From Chloroflexota bacterium (GTDB lineage: Bacteria > Chloroflexota > Limnocylindria > Limnocylindrales > CSP1-4): 6,177 bases of DNA. Location of the stretch: assembly GCA_013696945.1 (NCBI GenBank), contig JACCXQ010000189.1:1-6177 (forward strand). The letters run 5' to 3'. The position numbers and the translations under genes are program-made. Under the pieces are notes generated by a model. The model did no database searches. It was not told the origin of the DNA and saw only the letters and a list, made by a program, of their open reading frames with translations. Below are positions 1-5,688 of this stretch, in pieces (the first letter of the stretch is position 1; each line of letters opens with the position of its first letter).

Positions 1-175
1 AGCCGCGCCATGCGCGCACCAGCGTTTCCTGGACGGCGTCCTCCGCCTCGAACGCCGACCCGAGCATGCGATAGCAGTACCCCGTCAGCTCCGCCCGATG
101 CTGTTCCAGGATCGTCTCTACCGAGCCGCCGTGTGCCTCGGGCGGTGCGGGGCGTTCTGTAGCAAGCTCAGCCAT
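1..175 (-). CDS. ECF sigma-70 factor, N-terminal part (runs off left edge)
   Basis: Only the first 58 codons are present; the gene continues beyond base 1. The translation has sigma-70 region 2 features: a helix around [17 protein letters not shown] (residues 23-39) followed by the acidic [14 protein letters not shown] stretch (43-56), the core-polymerase-binding signature of extracytoplasmic-function sigma factors. The wording is closest to the actinobacterial TIGR02960 (SigJ/SigX5-like) group, many of which carry a C-terminal SnoaL-like domain; that part is off the window, so the subgroup is inferred. The ATG at 175 is chosen because the family motif follows at a normal distance. An in-frame GTG at 184 is also possible. 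A strong AAGGAGGA overlaps the stop codon of the upstream YdeI-type gene, but it lies about 26 nt from the ATG and 17 nt from the GTG, so the start is uncertain. The 32-bp gap to the upstream gene suggests co-transcription. Confidence 0.85.
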   Translation of the reverse strand, partial: MAELATERPAPPEAHGGSVETILEQHRAELTGYCYRMLGSAFEAEDAVQETLVRAWRG

Positions 176-207
176 GGCGCTCACTGTAGAGCCAGATCGT
201 TCCTCCT

Positions 208-657
208 TCAGCGGACGCGACCTTCGCGCAGCATCTCGACCGACTTCCCGATGCGGCGCTGCCGCGTCTCGTCGGTCTTGGCGCCCTCGACCTGGAGGAC
301 GTGCCATGACTTGTTGCTGTACGACAGGCTATCGAAGGTACGCCGAGCATTTGGCTCGGCGTCGAGCGCCTCTGCGAAGTCAGGCGGCACCGTCACCTCA
401 CGCGGCGCCGTGTCGAGCTCGATGTCAACGTCGACCTCGTCGCCGCCGGCGACCCGGGCGCCCGCGCGGTTCTCCGCGCTGACCCCGACCATGAAGACGC
501 CGCCCATGACCGCCACGGTGCTGCGGTAGGTGAAGCCGTTGATCGTCACCCGGACCGCGGGACGCTTGCCCGCCCCGAGAGACTCGACGACCTCGTCGGG
601 GATGCGGATACCCGTAGCGGTCTTGCCGCCCTGCTCGATGGTCGTGCGGAACCGCAT
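208..657 (-). CDS. DUF1905 / YdeI-OmpD-associated family protein
   Basis: A 149-residue protein. Residues about 2-85 match the DUF1905 pattern, a small beta-rich domain beginning [10 protein letters not shown], with [17 protein letters not shown] followed by [14 protein letters not shown]. Residues about 90-146 match the YdeI/OmpD-associated C-terminal helical segment: VPPDFAEAL, then [18 protein letters not shown], the usual AK..ETR.RRI.K signature. The biochemical role of this family is not established; some members are annotated as bacteriocin-protection proteins, but nothing here supports that role specifically. The ATG at 657 is favoured over longer readings because AAGGAG sits 8 nt upstream and the family alignment starts here; the upstream extension of the frame is low-complexity arginine-rich shadow translation. 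The gene lies between the VOC gene (49 bp upstream) and the sigma-factor gene (32 bp downstream) on the same strand, so an operon is likely. Confidence 0.88.
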   Translation of the reverse strand: MRFRTTIEQGGKTATGIRIPDEVVESLGAGKRPAVRVTINGFTYRSTVAVMGGVFMVGVSAENRAGARVAGGDEVDVDIELDTAPREVTVPPDFAEALDAEPNARRTFDSLSYSNKSWHVLQVEGAKTDETRQRRIGKSVEMLREGRVR

Positions 658-677
658 GTCATTCGCTCCTTGATCGC

Positions 678-725
678 GCCGCCACCTCGAGGCGCGAGTC
701 TCGCGCCTAGGTCGAGGGCGGCGGC
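678..725 (-). other. Imperfect 19-bp hairpin between the VOC and YdeI-type genes
   Basis: Three nested inverted arms are visible. The innermost is GGCGCGA (691-697) / TCGCGCC (701-707) with loop GTC. Next is CCTCGA (685-690) / TCGAGG (712-717), and outermost is GCCGCC (678-683) / GGCGGC (720-725). They are separated by a 4-nt bulge (708-711) and a 1x2 internal loop. Most of the VOC stop codon falls in the bulge, and the right arms lie in the last VOC codons. On the transcript the hairpin ends 6 nt before the AAGGAG of the YdeI-type gene. There is no U-tract after it, so it does not look like a standard intrinsic terminator; an RNA stability or translation-control role is an inference. Confidence 0.6.
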
Positions 726-1171
726 TGGTCGAACATCCATCGGTGACCCTCGAGGTCCTCGGCGTTGTAGAGGCGCCCGTAGGGTTGGTCCTCCGGCTCG
801 CGGAGGATCGTCGCGCCCGCCGCCTTCGCCCTGCGGCAGTGGGCATCCACATCGTCGACGTGCACATGCACGCCGTCGATGACCCACGGGACGTTGGCCA
901 TCCGTCGCGCCGCCTCGCAGACCTCCCGATGATGCCGTGGGCTCTGGTAGTCGGGACCCGGGCGGCTGAGCATGATCACGCCCTCGCCGACCTGGAGCTC
1001 GAGGTGCGTGACGGCCCCGTCCGGCCCGACCATCCGGAACCGCTCACTGAACCCGAAGGCCTCCACGAGCCACGCCGCCGCTCCGGCCACGTCCTCGTAC
1101 GAGACCATCGGGATGACCCGCGCCATTCCCTCCGGCAGGGGAGTGCGAGTCCCCGTCGTCGCTTCGTCCAT
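707..1171 (-). CDS. VOC-superfamily (glyoxalase/bleomycin-resistance fold) protein
   Basis: A 154-residue protein with the paired beta-alpha-beta-beta-beta layout of a VOC (vicinal oxygen chelate) domain. The first half is ARVIPMVSYEDVAGAAAWLVEAFGF (about 17-41) with a THLELQVGEGVIML strand pair (55-68). The second half is GVHVHVDDVDAHCRRAKAAGA (100-120) and ends in YGRLYNAEDLEGHRWMF (131-147), the typical closing D..GHRW motif of PhnB-like members. H56 and E58 in the first half and the E141/H143 region are candidate metal or substrate ligands, but the substrate cannot be read from sequence; glyoxalase, dioxygenase and antibiotic-binding roles all occur in this fold. The ATG at 1171 has an AAGGAG 7 nt upstream. 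It is the first gene of the VOC, YdeI-type, sigma-factor cluster and is transcribed divergently from the small CxxCxC gene. VOC and YCII-like genes are commonly seen beside ECF sigma factors, which fits this context. Confidence 0.88.
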   Translation of the reverse strand: MDEATTGTRTPLPEGMARVIPMVSYEDVAGAAAWLVEAFGFSERFRMVGPDGAVTHLELQVGEGVIMLSRPGPDYQSPRHHREVCEAARRMANVPWVIDGVHVHVDDVDAHCRRAKAAGATILREPEDQPYGRLYNAEDLEGHRWMFDQPPPST

Positions 1172-1363
1172 CGTCCCTCTCCTTCCAGATCCTCCGATCG
1201 GCGAGCATCATGCACCCGCACTGGGCGCGCCACCCGAGTGGATGGACCTGCAACGACGAACCTCGGCGAGCGCATGGACGTAACGACGAGTAGATACTCT
1301 TCCCGCGGCGGGCACGGCCGGCGATCGGTCGCACGCTCCTGGCCGCACGGAGGTCAGAGAGCC
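1172..1363. other. Divergent intergenic spacer
   Basis: This 192-bp spacer separates the minus-strand VOC gene from the plus-strand CxxCxC gene and should hold both promoters. I could not identify a convincing -35/-10 pair for either gene. It contains a small symmetric element GAGTA-GA-TACTC (1288-1299) in a locally AT-richer spot, and a GGCGCGCC palindrome (1224-1231). No supported coding region is visible. Confidence 0.6.
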
Positions 1364-1552
1364 ATGTGCCTGAACTGCGGATGCATGCGTGCCCACGACG
1401 ACATGGGCAAGCCCGGCATCAACATCACCTATGAGGACGTCAAACGGGCCGCCGACGCGAACGGCACGACGGTCGAACAGGCCCTTGAGACGATCGCGAG
1501 GACGGCCGACAAGGATCGCGGTGATCACCCGGCGGAGTACGAGGCGGGGTAG
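1364..1552 (+). CDS. Small conserved CxxCxC protein
   Basis: A 62-residue protein beginning MCLNCGCMRAHDDMGKP, with three cysteines at residues 2, 5 and 7 plus H11, D12 and D13 close by. A mostly helical, acidic segment follows (ITYEDVKRAADANGTTVEQALETIA, about 21-45), then a charged tail. I recognise the N-terminal MC.NCGC pattern and the DD.G.P.NIT.ED continuation from small hypothetical proteins of Actinomycetota and Chloroflexota, from memory rather than a search. The clustered cysteines suggest metal binding, possibly zinc or iron, but no function is established. The ATG at 1364 is well supported: GGAGGT lies at 1349-1354 with a 9-nt spacer, and the cysteine motif starts at residue 2. 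The longer open frame upstream has no family resemblance and is shadow translation of the VOC region. It stands alone on the plus strand, divergent from the VOC operon. Confidence 0.82.
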   Translation: MCLNCGCMRAHDDMGKPGINITYEDVKRAADANGTTVEQALETIARTADKDRGDHPAEYEAG

Positions 1553-1571
1553 GCCACAGTGCTAGGCGGTC

Positions 1572-1608
1572 GTGCCGCATCCGGCACCCCACGCGCCCTT
1601 CTCGTGGG
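1572..1608. terminator. Two abutting hairpins downstream of the CxxCxC gene (possible terminator)
   Basis: GTGCCG (1572-1577) pairs with CGGCAC (1582-1587) across a 4-nt loop. Immediately after it, CCCACG (1588-1593) pairs with CGTGGG (1603-1608) across a 9-nt loop. The first stem starts 19 nt after the CxxCxC stop codon, where a terminator is expected in a convergent gap. There is no T-run on either strand, so intrinsic termination is doubtful; transcript 3'-end protection is an alternative. The rest of the gap to base 1747 holds no supported gene. Confidence 0.35.
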
Positions 1609-1747
1609 ATGACCACCGCCGGCGCGACGATCGCGAAGCCAGCGCCGCATCGTTGCGCTCGTCTCTTGAGCCACGGGGATGGACGGGTCGCCGAGCGTTT
1701 CGAGAGAGGTTCGGGATCTTGGCGCGCCTTGCGGAACGCGCAGTCCA

Positions 1748-3064
1748 TCACGGGAGGGGACCGCGCACGAAGACGTCGAACCTTCCGTTCGTATCGTTGG
1801 CGACCAGGTTGCTGGCGTCAGACTCGAAGGCGACGTAGCGGCCATCGGCCGAGATCGACGGGAGCCAGCTCCTTTCATCCGCCTGGCTCCCTGACGAGGT
1901 GAGGCTCACCCGCCTCGTCACCCCCTGCTGACGGTCGCGCACGAAGACGTCTGCTTTGCCGTTCGTATCGTTCGCGACGAGGTTTCTCGCGGCGGAGTGG
2001 AATGCGACGTAGCGGCCGTCGGCCGAGATGGAGGGTACGAAGCTGGAGCGGTCCCCCTCGATCCCAGCCGAGCTGATGCTCACGCGCCTCGTCTCCCCTT
2101 GCTGACGGTCGCGCACGAAGACGTCATACGACCCATTCGTGTCGTCGGCGATGAGGTCGCTCGCTGACGACTGGAACGCGACGTAGCGGCCATCGGCCGA
2201 GATCGACGGGTACGAGCTGCCGCTGTCCGCCTGGCCCTCGCCGGAGCTGATCGACATGCGCCTCGTGGTGCCCTCCCGGCGGTCGCGGACGAAGACGTCG
2301 AGCGCGCCGTTGGTGTCGTTCGCGACGAGGTCGCTGGCGGTCGACTCGAACGCGACGTAACGGCCATCGGCCGAGATCGACGGGTACGAGCTGCCGCTGT
2401 CCGCCTGGCCCTCGCCGGAGCTGATCGACACGCGCCTCGTGCTGCCCTCCCGGCGGTCGCGGACGAAGACGTCGAGCGCGCCGTTCGTGTCGTTCGCGAC
2501 GAGGTCGCGGGCCTTCGACATGAAGGCGACGTGGCGGCCGTCGGCCGATATGGATGGTTGGAAGCTGTGGCTGTTGGCCTGGCCCTCGCCGGAGCTGACG
2601 CTCACTCGCTTCGTGAGTCCTGTCAGATGGTCGCGCACGAAGATGTCGGTCTTGCCGTTCGTGTCGTTAGCGACGAGATTGTTGGCGCCCGACTCGAAGG
2701 CGACGTAGCGGCCGTCGGCCGAGATGGACGGGTCGCGGCTGTAGCTGTTCGCCTCGCTTCCCGCGGAGCTGACGCTCACTCGCTTCGTGATCCCTGTCTG
2801 ACGGTCGCGTACGAAGACGTCGAGCGCGCCGTTCGTGTCGTTCGCGACGAGGTCGCTGGCAAATGACTCGAAGGTGACGTAGCGGCCGTCGGCTGAGACG
2901 GACGGGTCGTAGCTGTCGCTGCCCGCTTGGCCCTCCGTGGAGCTGACGCTCACGCGCCTGGTCCTGGGATCGGCAGCGAGGGTCGGGGCGGCCACCACCA
3001 GGCACGCCAGGAGTGACGTGGCGATCACAGCGAGTCGGAGCGCGGGACGTGCGGCGAAGGGCAC
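1748..3064 (-). CDS. Secreted seven-repeat PD40/TolB-like beta-propeller protein
   Basis: A 438-residue protein. Residues 1-30 form a Sec signal peptide: arginines in the n-region, a hydrophobic core LAVIATSLLACLVVA and a likely cleavage after PTLA. From residue 35 the protein is almost entirely seven tandem repeats of exactly 58 residues (35-92, 93-150, 151-208, 209-266, 267-324, 325-382, and 383-438, the last two residues short). Each repeat has the PD40/WD40-like core P-S-[IV]-S-A-D-G-R-[YH]-V-[AT]-F and a conserved NDTNG..D[VI]FVR loop. Seven copies fit one closed seven-bladed propeller. No anchor, sorting motif or extra domain follows the last blade, so free export is inferred; ligand and partner are unknown. 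The start is GTG at 3064, with AGAGG a few nt upstream, and it gives a clean signal peptide. A promoter candidate lies at 3134-3162, so it may be transcribed apart from aceA, which ends 125 bp upstream. Confidence 0.88.
   Translation of the reverse strand: MPFAARPALRLAVIATSLLACLVVAAPTLAADPRTRRVSVSSTEGQAGSDSYDPSVSADGRYVTFESFASDLVANDTNGALDVFVRDRQTGITKRVSVSSAGSEANSYSRDPSISADGRYVAFESGANNLVANDTNGKTDIFVRDHLTGLTKRVSVSSGEGQANSHSFQPSISADGRHVAFMSKARDLVANDTNGALDVFVRDRREGSTRRVSISSGEGQADSGSSYPSISADGRYVAFESTASDLVANDTNGALDVFVRDRREGTTRRMSISSGEGQADSGSSYPSISADGRYVAFQSSASDLIADDTNGSYDVFVRDRQQGETRRVSISSAGIEGDRSSFVPSISADGRYVAFHSAARNLVANDTNGKADVFVRDRQQGVTRRVSLTSSGSQADERSWLPSISADGRYVAFESDASNLVANDTNGRFDVFVRGPLP
1751..2962 (-). 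repeat. Seven tandem 174-bp in-frame coding repeats
   Basis: The propeller gene consists of seven consecutive 174-bp units in one frame, the last truncated by 6 bp. Recurrent DNA blocks such as GACGTAGCGGCC (plus-strand reading) recur every 174 bp, for example around 1832 and 2006. Most units have diverged at third codon positions. Bases 2174-2334 and 2348-2508 are nearly identical, with four mismatches by eye over 161 bp, indicating recent duplication or gene conversion between neighbouring units. Confidence 0.9.
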
Positions 3065-3133
3065 GGTAGACCTCTGGTGGGCGTGACGATGGGTCCAGCT
3101 TCGCCGGCGTCGACCGTGACGCTCGGCGTGCCG

Positions 3134-3162
3134 ACCATATCCCTCGTCAGTGCACTTTGCAA
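3134..3162 (-). promoter_or_regulatory. Candidate sigma-70 promoter for the propeller gene
   Basis: On the minus strand TTGCAA (3162-3157) is followed by a 17-nt spacer and TATGGT (3139-3134). Each hexamer matches 4 of 6 consensus bases, and the spacing is ideal. The element sits in an AT-richer pocket of an otherwise very GC-rich gap, about 70 nt before the GTG start at 3064. It is a by-eye match only. Confidence 0.4.
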
Positions 3163-3182
3163 TGCGTCCGCCCGACGGCGGC

Positions 3183-3211
3183 GCCGACGCTATGCGATCT
3201 GCGGCGTCGGC
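3183..3211 (-). other. Hairpin spanning the aceA stop codon
   Basis: GCCGACGC (3183-3190) and GCGTCGGC (3204-3211) form a perfect 8-bp stem with a 13-nt loop. The last codons and part of the aceA TAG lie in or beside the loop. No U-tract follows on the minus strand, so terminator function is unproven; in DNA this GC-rich a chance stem is plausible. Confidence 0.35.
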
Positions 3212-5460
3212 TTCCGGATCAACTCGGTCAGTTTCGCCCCGTCCGGCCGGACGAGCTCCCTGACGCGCTCGCGGTCGACGTCGGCGACGATGATCTGGCC
3301 TATCTCGGTCTTGACCACGGTGAAGATCGCGAGGTCCTGCATCCGCTCCGTCTGAAGCCGGTTGTCCTCGGTCGGCGTGAGGTAGTGCAGCGAGCCGGCA
3401 CGGTAGCGGTGGATCAGGAAGAGCTGGACCAGCGTCATCATGCGCTTCCTGCGCATCGACGGCGCGGTGTTCTGATCACGGATCGAGAGGATGCTGCGCC
3501 CGCGACGATCCACGATGCTGGCGAAGATCACGTTGGCCAGCGGTTCACCGGCCTCATCGAGCACGCGTAGCTCCAGGAGGTCCGATCCTGCCGTGTGGGG
3601 CCGCAGCTCGACGCGCACCTTCCCCGGCACGTCCCAGTGCTCAGCCCATGCTGCGAGCCACTCCTCCAGGAGCCGGGTCGGTACCTCCGTCTGGACGAGA
3701 TGCTGGTGTTGCGTCGACCCCTTGCCCATCGCCTTCGTCGCCGCGGTCCGCCCTGAGGCGGCCATCAGCGCCGCGTCCAGGCGATCCCCGCCGACGAGCG
3801 ACTGCGGCGTGCGGTACGGTGATTCGACGAGCCGGAACTTCCGTTGGAGACGGGCCAGCGCGAGCATCCCATCGTCGCGCAACGCCGTCGCGAACTCCTC
3901 GGCGGCGAGACCGTCGATCTGGTGGCCGCCGTACGTGATGAAGTTGAACACGAAGCCCAGCTTCCCGAGCTCTTCAGGGAACCGGCGCATACCCTCGTCG
4001 CTCATCCCGGTCGTGTCCCAGTTGAACGATGGCGACAGGTTGTAGGCCAGCATCTTGTCCGGGTATTCCGCATGGATGGCCTCGGCGAACCGACGGGCAT
4101 CCTCGAGGTTCGCCGTCTTCGTCTCCATCCAGAGCAGGTCGGCGAAGGGCGCCGCCGCGAGCGACTTGACGATCGCGTATTCGATCCCGCCCTGTACCTG
4201 GTAGTAGCCGTCCGGCGTCTTGGGCAGCTCCGGGTCCCAGGAGATCCGGATGCCGAGCGAGTCGGCCTTCTCGCTCACCTCGGCGAAGGAGGCGCGACTC
4301 GCGAAGGTGCGCCACTCGTCGAGCGTGATGTCGAACTGCGCGCCCTCGCCGATCCGGGACTCGAGGACCTCGCCAACGGCCTCGCCGTAGGTCTTGAGGC
4401 CCGCTTCCGCCTGCCAGGTCTCGGAGTACCGGGTGTCGATGGCGTCGAGCAGGCTATCGAGCTCGATGCCGCCTTCGGCTTCGCGCGCGATCTGGGCGTT
4501 CCGCTCGATGAGCGACATGAGCCCGACACGATCGAGCCAGGCCACCGCCTTCTGATACTCGCCGGCGGGTACCGCGAACAGGAGGTGGCCGCGGATGTCG
4601 TCCAGCCCGCGTTCGTGCAGTGACTTCTGGATGGCCAGGAAACCCGCGCGGTAGGTCGGCAGATCCAGGTTCGTCGCCCCCAGGATGAACGGCTGGTCGC
4701 GCTCGTCGCTGCGGCTGTCGAGGAACGTTGCGGCCTCCGCGTCGGTGCGGGCAACGATGATGCCGGGCACACGCATGATGTCCAGCTGTAAGCGCGCGGC
4801 GTTGAGACGCTTGTTCTGCTCATCCTGGGCGACGAGCACCTTGCCGGCCTGGTGGCCGCACTTCTTCGCCCCGGGCTTCTGGTCCTCGATGTGGTAGCCC
4901 GGCACGCCGGCCTCGACGAATCGACGGATAAGGTTCCGCACGTGGGCGTCGCCGCCATGGCCGGTGTCGGCGTCGGCGATGATGAACGGGCGGAAGTCCA
5001 CCTCGGGCGTGGTCCGACGCTTCTCCTCGTCCATCTCGCTGCGGGCGAAGTGTTGATTCTTGTCGGCGGTGAGGAGCGCGCGGACCAGGCCGGCCGCTTC
5101 GTCGGGGACCTGGCTGAGCGGGTAGCTGGCGAGATCCGGACCGGGGTCCTCCGATCGCGACCCTTTCGCCGAGGTGGCCCAGCCACCGAGGTAGATGCCC
5201 TCGATCCCCATCCGCTTGAGCACGACCGCCTGACCGGGTGAGTAGGGCCCGAAGGTGGTGATCTGCCCGCCCTGGGCAAAGAGCTCGCGAAGACGGACGT
5301 AGAACCCCTCGGCAGCGGTTCGCGCGACCGTGTAGTCGGGCTGGATCGTGCCTTGTTGAGCTGCCACCTCTCGGGCGGTGTGGAGCCGCACGATGCCATC
5401 GAACCGGGACAGCGCGAACCACTCACGAGCGGCCGCGACTTGATCATCGAATGAGGTCAC
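3190..5460 (-). CDS. aceA: Isocitrate lyase, long ICL2 type
   Basis: A 756-residue protein that splits isocitrate into glyoxylate and succinate in the cytoplasm, the first glyoxylate-shunt step, with a possible methylisocitrate lyase side activity as in mycobacteria. The catalytic loop KKCGH is at 199-203 (nucleophile C201). Other active-site landmarks are GGWATS (92-97), the Mg2+-binding DADTGHGG (163-170), HIEDQ (190-194), WMETKTA (444-450) and NLSPSFNWD (474-482). Length and order match Mycobacterium tuberculosis ICL2 (about 766 residues) rather than the roughly 430-residue ICL1. Residues about 595-756 form the ICL2-specific C-terminal domain, reported in ICL2 to bind acetyl-CoA and activate the enzyme. 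Unlike the split aceAa/aceAb of strain H37Rv, this frame is intact. GTG at 5460 is the only usual start codon between an in-frame upstream stop (5557-5559) and the conserved region. The nearest AGGAG is 17 nt away, so coupling to the overlapping short ORF, or hairpin-shortened spacing, is plausible. Confidence 0.96.
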   Translation of the reverse strand: MTSFDDQVAAAREWFALSRFDGIVRLHTAREVAAQQGTIQPDYTVARTAAEGFYVRLRELFAQGGQITTFGPYSPGQAVVLKRMGIEGIYLGGWATSAKGSRSEDPGPDLASYPLSQVPDEAAGLVRALLTADKNQHFARSEMDEEKRRTTPEVDFRPFIIADADTGHGGDAHVRNLIRRFVEAGVPGYHIEDQKPGAKKCGHQAGKVLVAQDEQNKRLNAARLQLDIMRVPGIIVARTDAEAATFLDSRSDERDQPFILGATNLDLPTYRAGFLAIQKSLHERGLDDIRGHLLFAVPAGEYQKAVAWLDRVGLMSLIERNAQIAREAEGGIELDSLLDAIDTRYSETWQAEAGLKTYGEAVGEVLESRIGEGAQFDITLDEWRTFASRASFAEVSEKADSLGIRISWDPELPKTPDGYYQVQGGIEYAIVKSLAAAPFADLLWMETKTANLEDARRFAEAIHAEYPDKMLAYNLSPSFNWDTTGMSDEGMRRFPEELGKLGFVFNFITYGGHQIDGLAAEEFATALRDDGMLALARLQRKFRLVESPYRTPQSLVGGDRLDAALMAASGRTAATKAMGKGSTQHQHLVQTEVPTRLLEEWLAAWAEHWDVPGKVRVELRPHTAGSDLLELRVLDEAGEPLANVIFASIVDRRGRSILSIRDQNTAPSMRRKRMMTLVQLFLIHRYRAGSLHYLTPTEDNRLQTERMQDLAIFTVVKTEIGQIIVADVDRERVRELVRPDGAKLTELIRKPTPQIA

Positions 5461-5477
5461 GGCTGTGAGCCGACCGT
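5453..5477 (-). promoter_or_regulatory. Small hairpin between the AGGAG and GTG start of aceA
   Basis: On the transcript, GGCT-CAC-AGCC lies directly before the GTG start, flanked by GGTC and GACC arms that could extend the stem around the start codon. AGGAG is 17 nt from the start in linear sequence; folding the 11-nt GGCT/AGCC hairpin would bring it to about 6 nt. If the outer arms also pair, the start codon would instead be masked. Both effects are inferences from by-eye pairing. Confidence 0.35.
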
Positions 5478-5516
5478 CTCCTGGACCCGTTGCCGTGGAC
5501 CCGACTCGCGTTCCAT
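5457..5516 (-). CDS. Possible 19-residue upstream leader ORF overlapping the aceA start
   Basis: ATG at 5516 opens [19 protein letters not shown] and ends with TGA at 5459-5457. The TGA overlaps the aceA GTG as GTGA, the typical geometry for translational coupling. It has a good ribosome binding site, GGAGAG about 6 nt upstream (GGAG 8 nt), better placed than any site for aceA itself. The peptide is hydrophilic, has no run of one amino acid that would suggest a classical attenuator, and is not recognised. It may only serve to deliver ribosomes to aceA, or it may be a chance ORF. Confidence 0.4.
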   Translation of the reverse strand: MERESGPRQRVQETVGSQP

Positions 5517-5688
5517 GGTCGTCTCTCCGCTGCGGCTCGGAACCGAAGGTACGAGCTTACGGGCTAGCCGTCCACTCCTTCTCAAGGATCGGCCCCGTAG
5601 CGCCTGGCGGCTGAACTCGCGCACCCCTCAGTTTCGCCTGGCCGTCGGGCAGATCATGATGCGAAGCTACTCGCACGGAGGATCGGAG
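5461..5688. other. Divergent spacer between aceA and the cyclase gene
   Basis: This 228-bp region should contain the promoters of both divergent genes. It holds the possible leader ORF (5457-5516) and a perfect 8-bp palindrome GGCTAGCC (5562-5569) about 100 bp before aceA. I found no convincing -35/-10 pair. No known regulator site is recognisable. Confidence 0.6.

Noticed and set aside
658..867. Upstream extension of the YdeI-type reading frame to a 219-residue protein
   Set aside because: The added part is arginine/serine-rich translation antisense-in-frame with the VOC gene's own coding DNA, and a proper ribosome binding site precedes the ATG at 657.
743..1363. Plus-strand extension of the CxxCxC protein to 269 residues
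   Set aside because: The upstream part lies antisense to the VOC gene and lacks family features; GGAGGT sits just before the internal ATG at 1364.
1553..1747. Additional small gene in the convergent gap
   Set aside because: Open frames here give arginine-rich, low-complexity translations without a credible ribosome binding site or family resemblance.
2999..3011. Lipobox (LLAC, residues 18-21) making the propeller protein a lipoprotein
   Set aside because: The hydrophobic segment continues well past the cysteine (LVVAAPTLA), and a standard signal-peptidase I site follows, so ordinary secretion fits better.
3844..4623. 259-codon open frame antisense to aceA
   Set aside because: It is a GC-driven antisense shadow with no recognisable domain and no ribosome binding site that I trust.
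4275..5447. Long 390-codon open frame inside the isocitrate lyase gene on the same strand
   Set aside because: Its translation is low-complexity arginine/serine/proline-rich, typical of a shifted frame in GC-rich DNA, while the overlapping frame is an unmistakable isocitrate lyase.
3190..5460. Split or frameshifted isocitrate lyase as in M. tuberculosis H37Rv aceAa/aceAb
   Set aside because: The frame is continuous from start to stop with all catalytic motifs and the C-terminal domain.
5457..5468. TCAC-N4-GTGA inverted repeat at the aceA start as a CRP-type cAMP receptor site
   Set aside because: The half-sites are in the reverse order of the TGTGA-N6-TCACA consensus, and the element overlaps the coding start, so it is better explained as part of the RNA hairpin.
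5546..5575. TGGACG-N17-TACCTT as an aceA promoter
   Set aside because: The -10 match is only 3 of 6 and such matches are common by chance; the position is suitable but the evidence is too weak to list.
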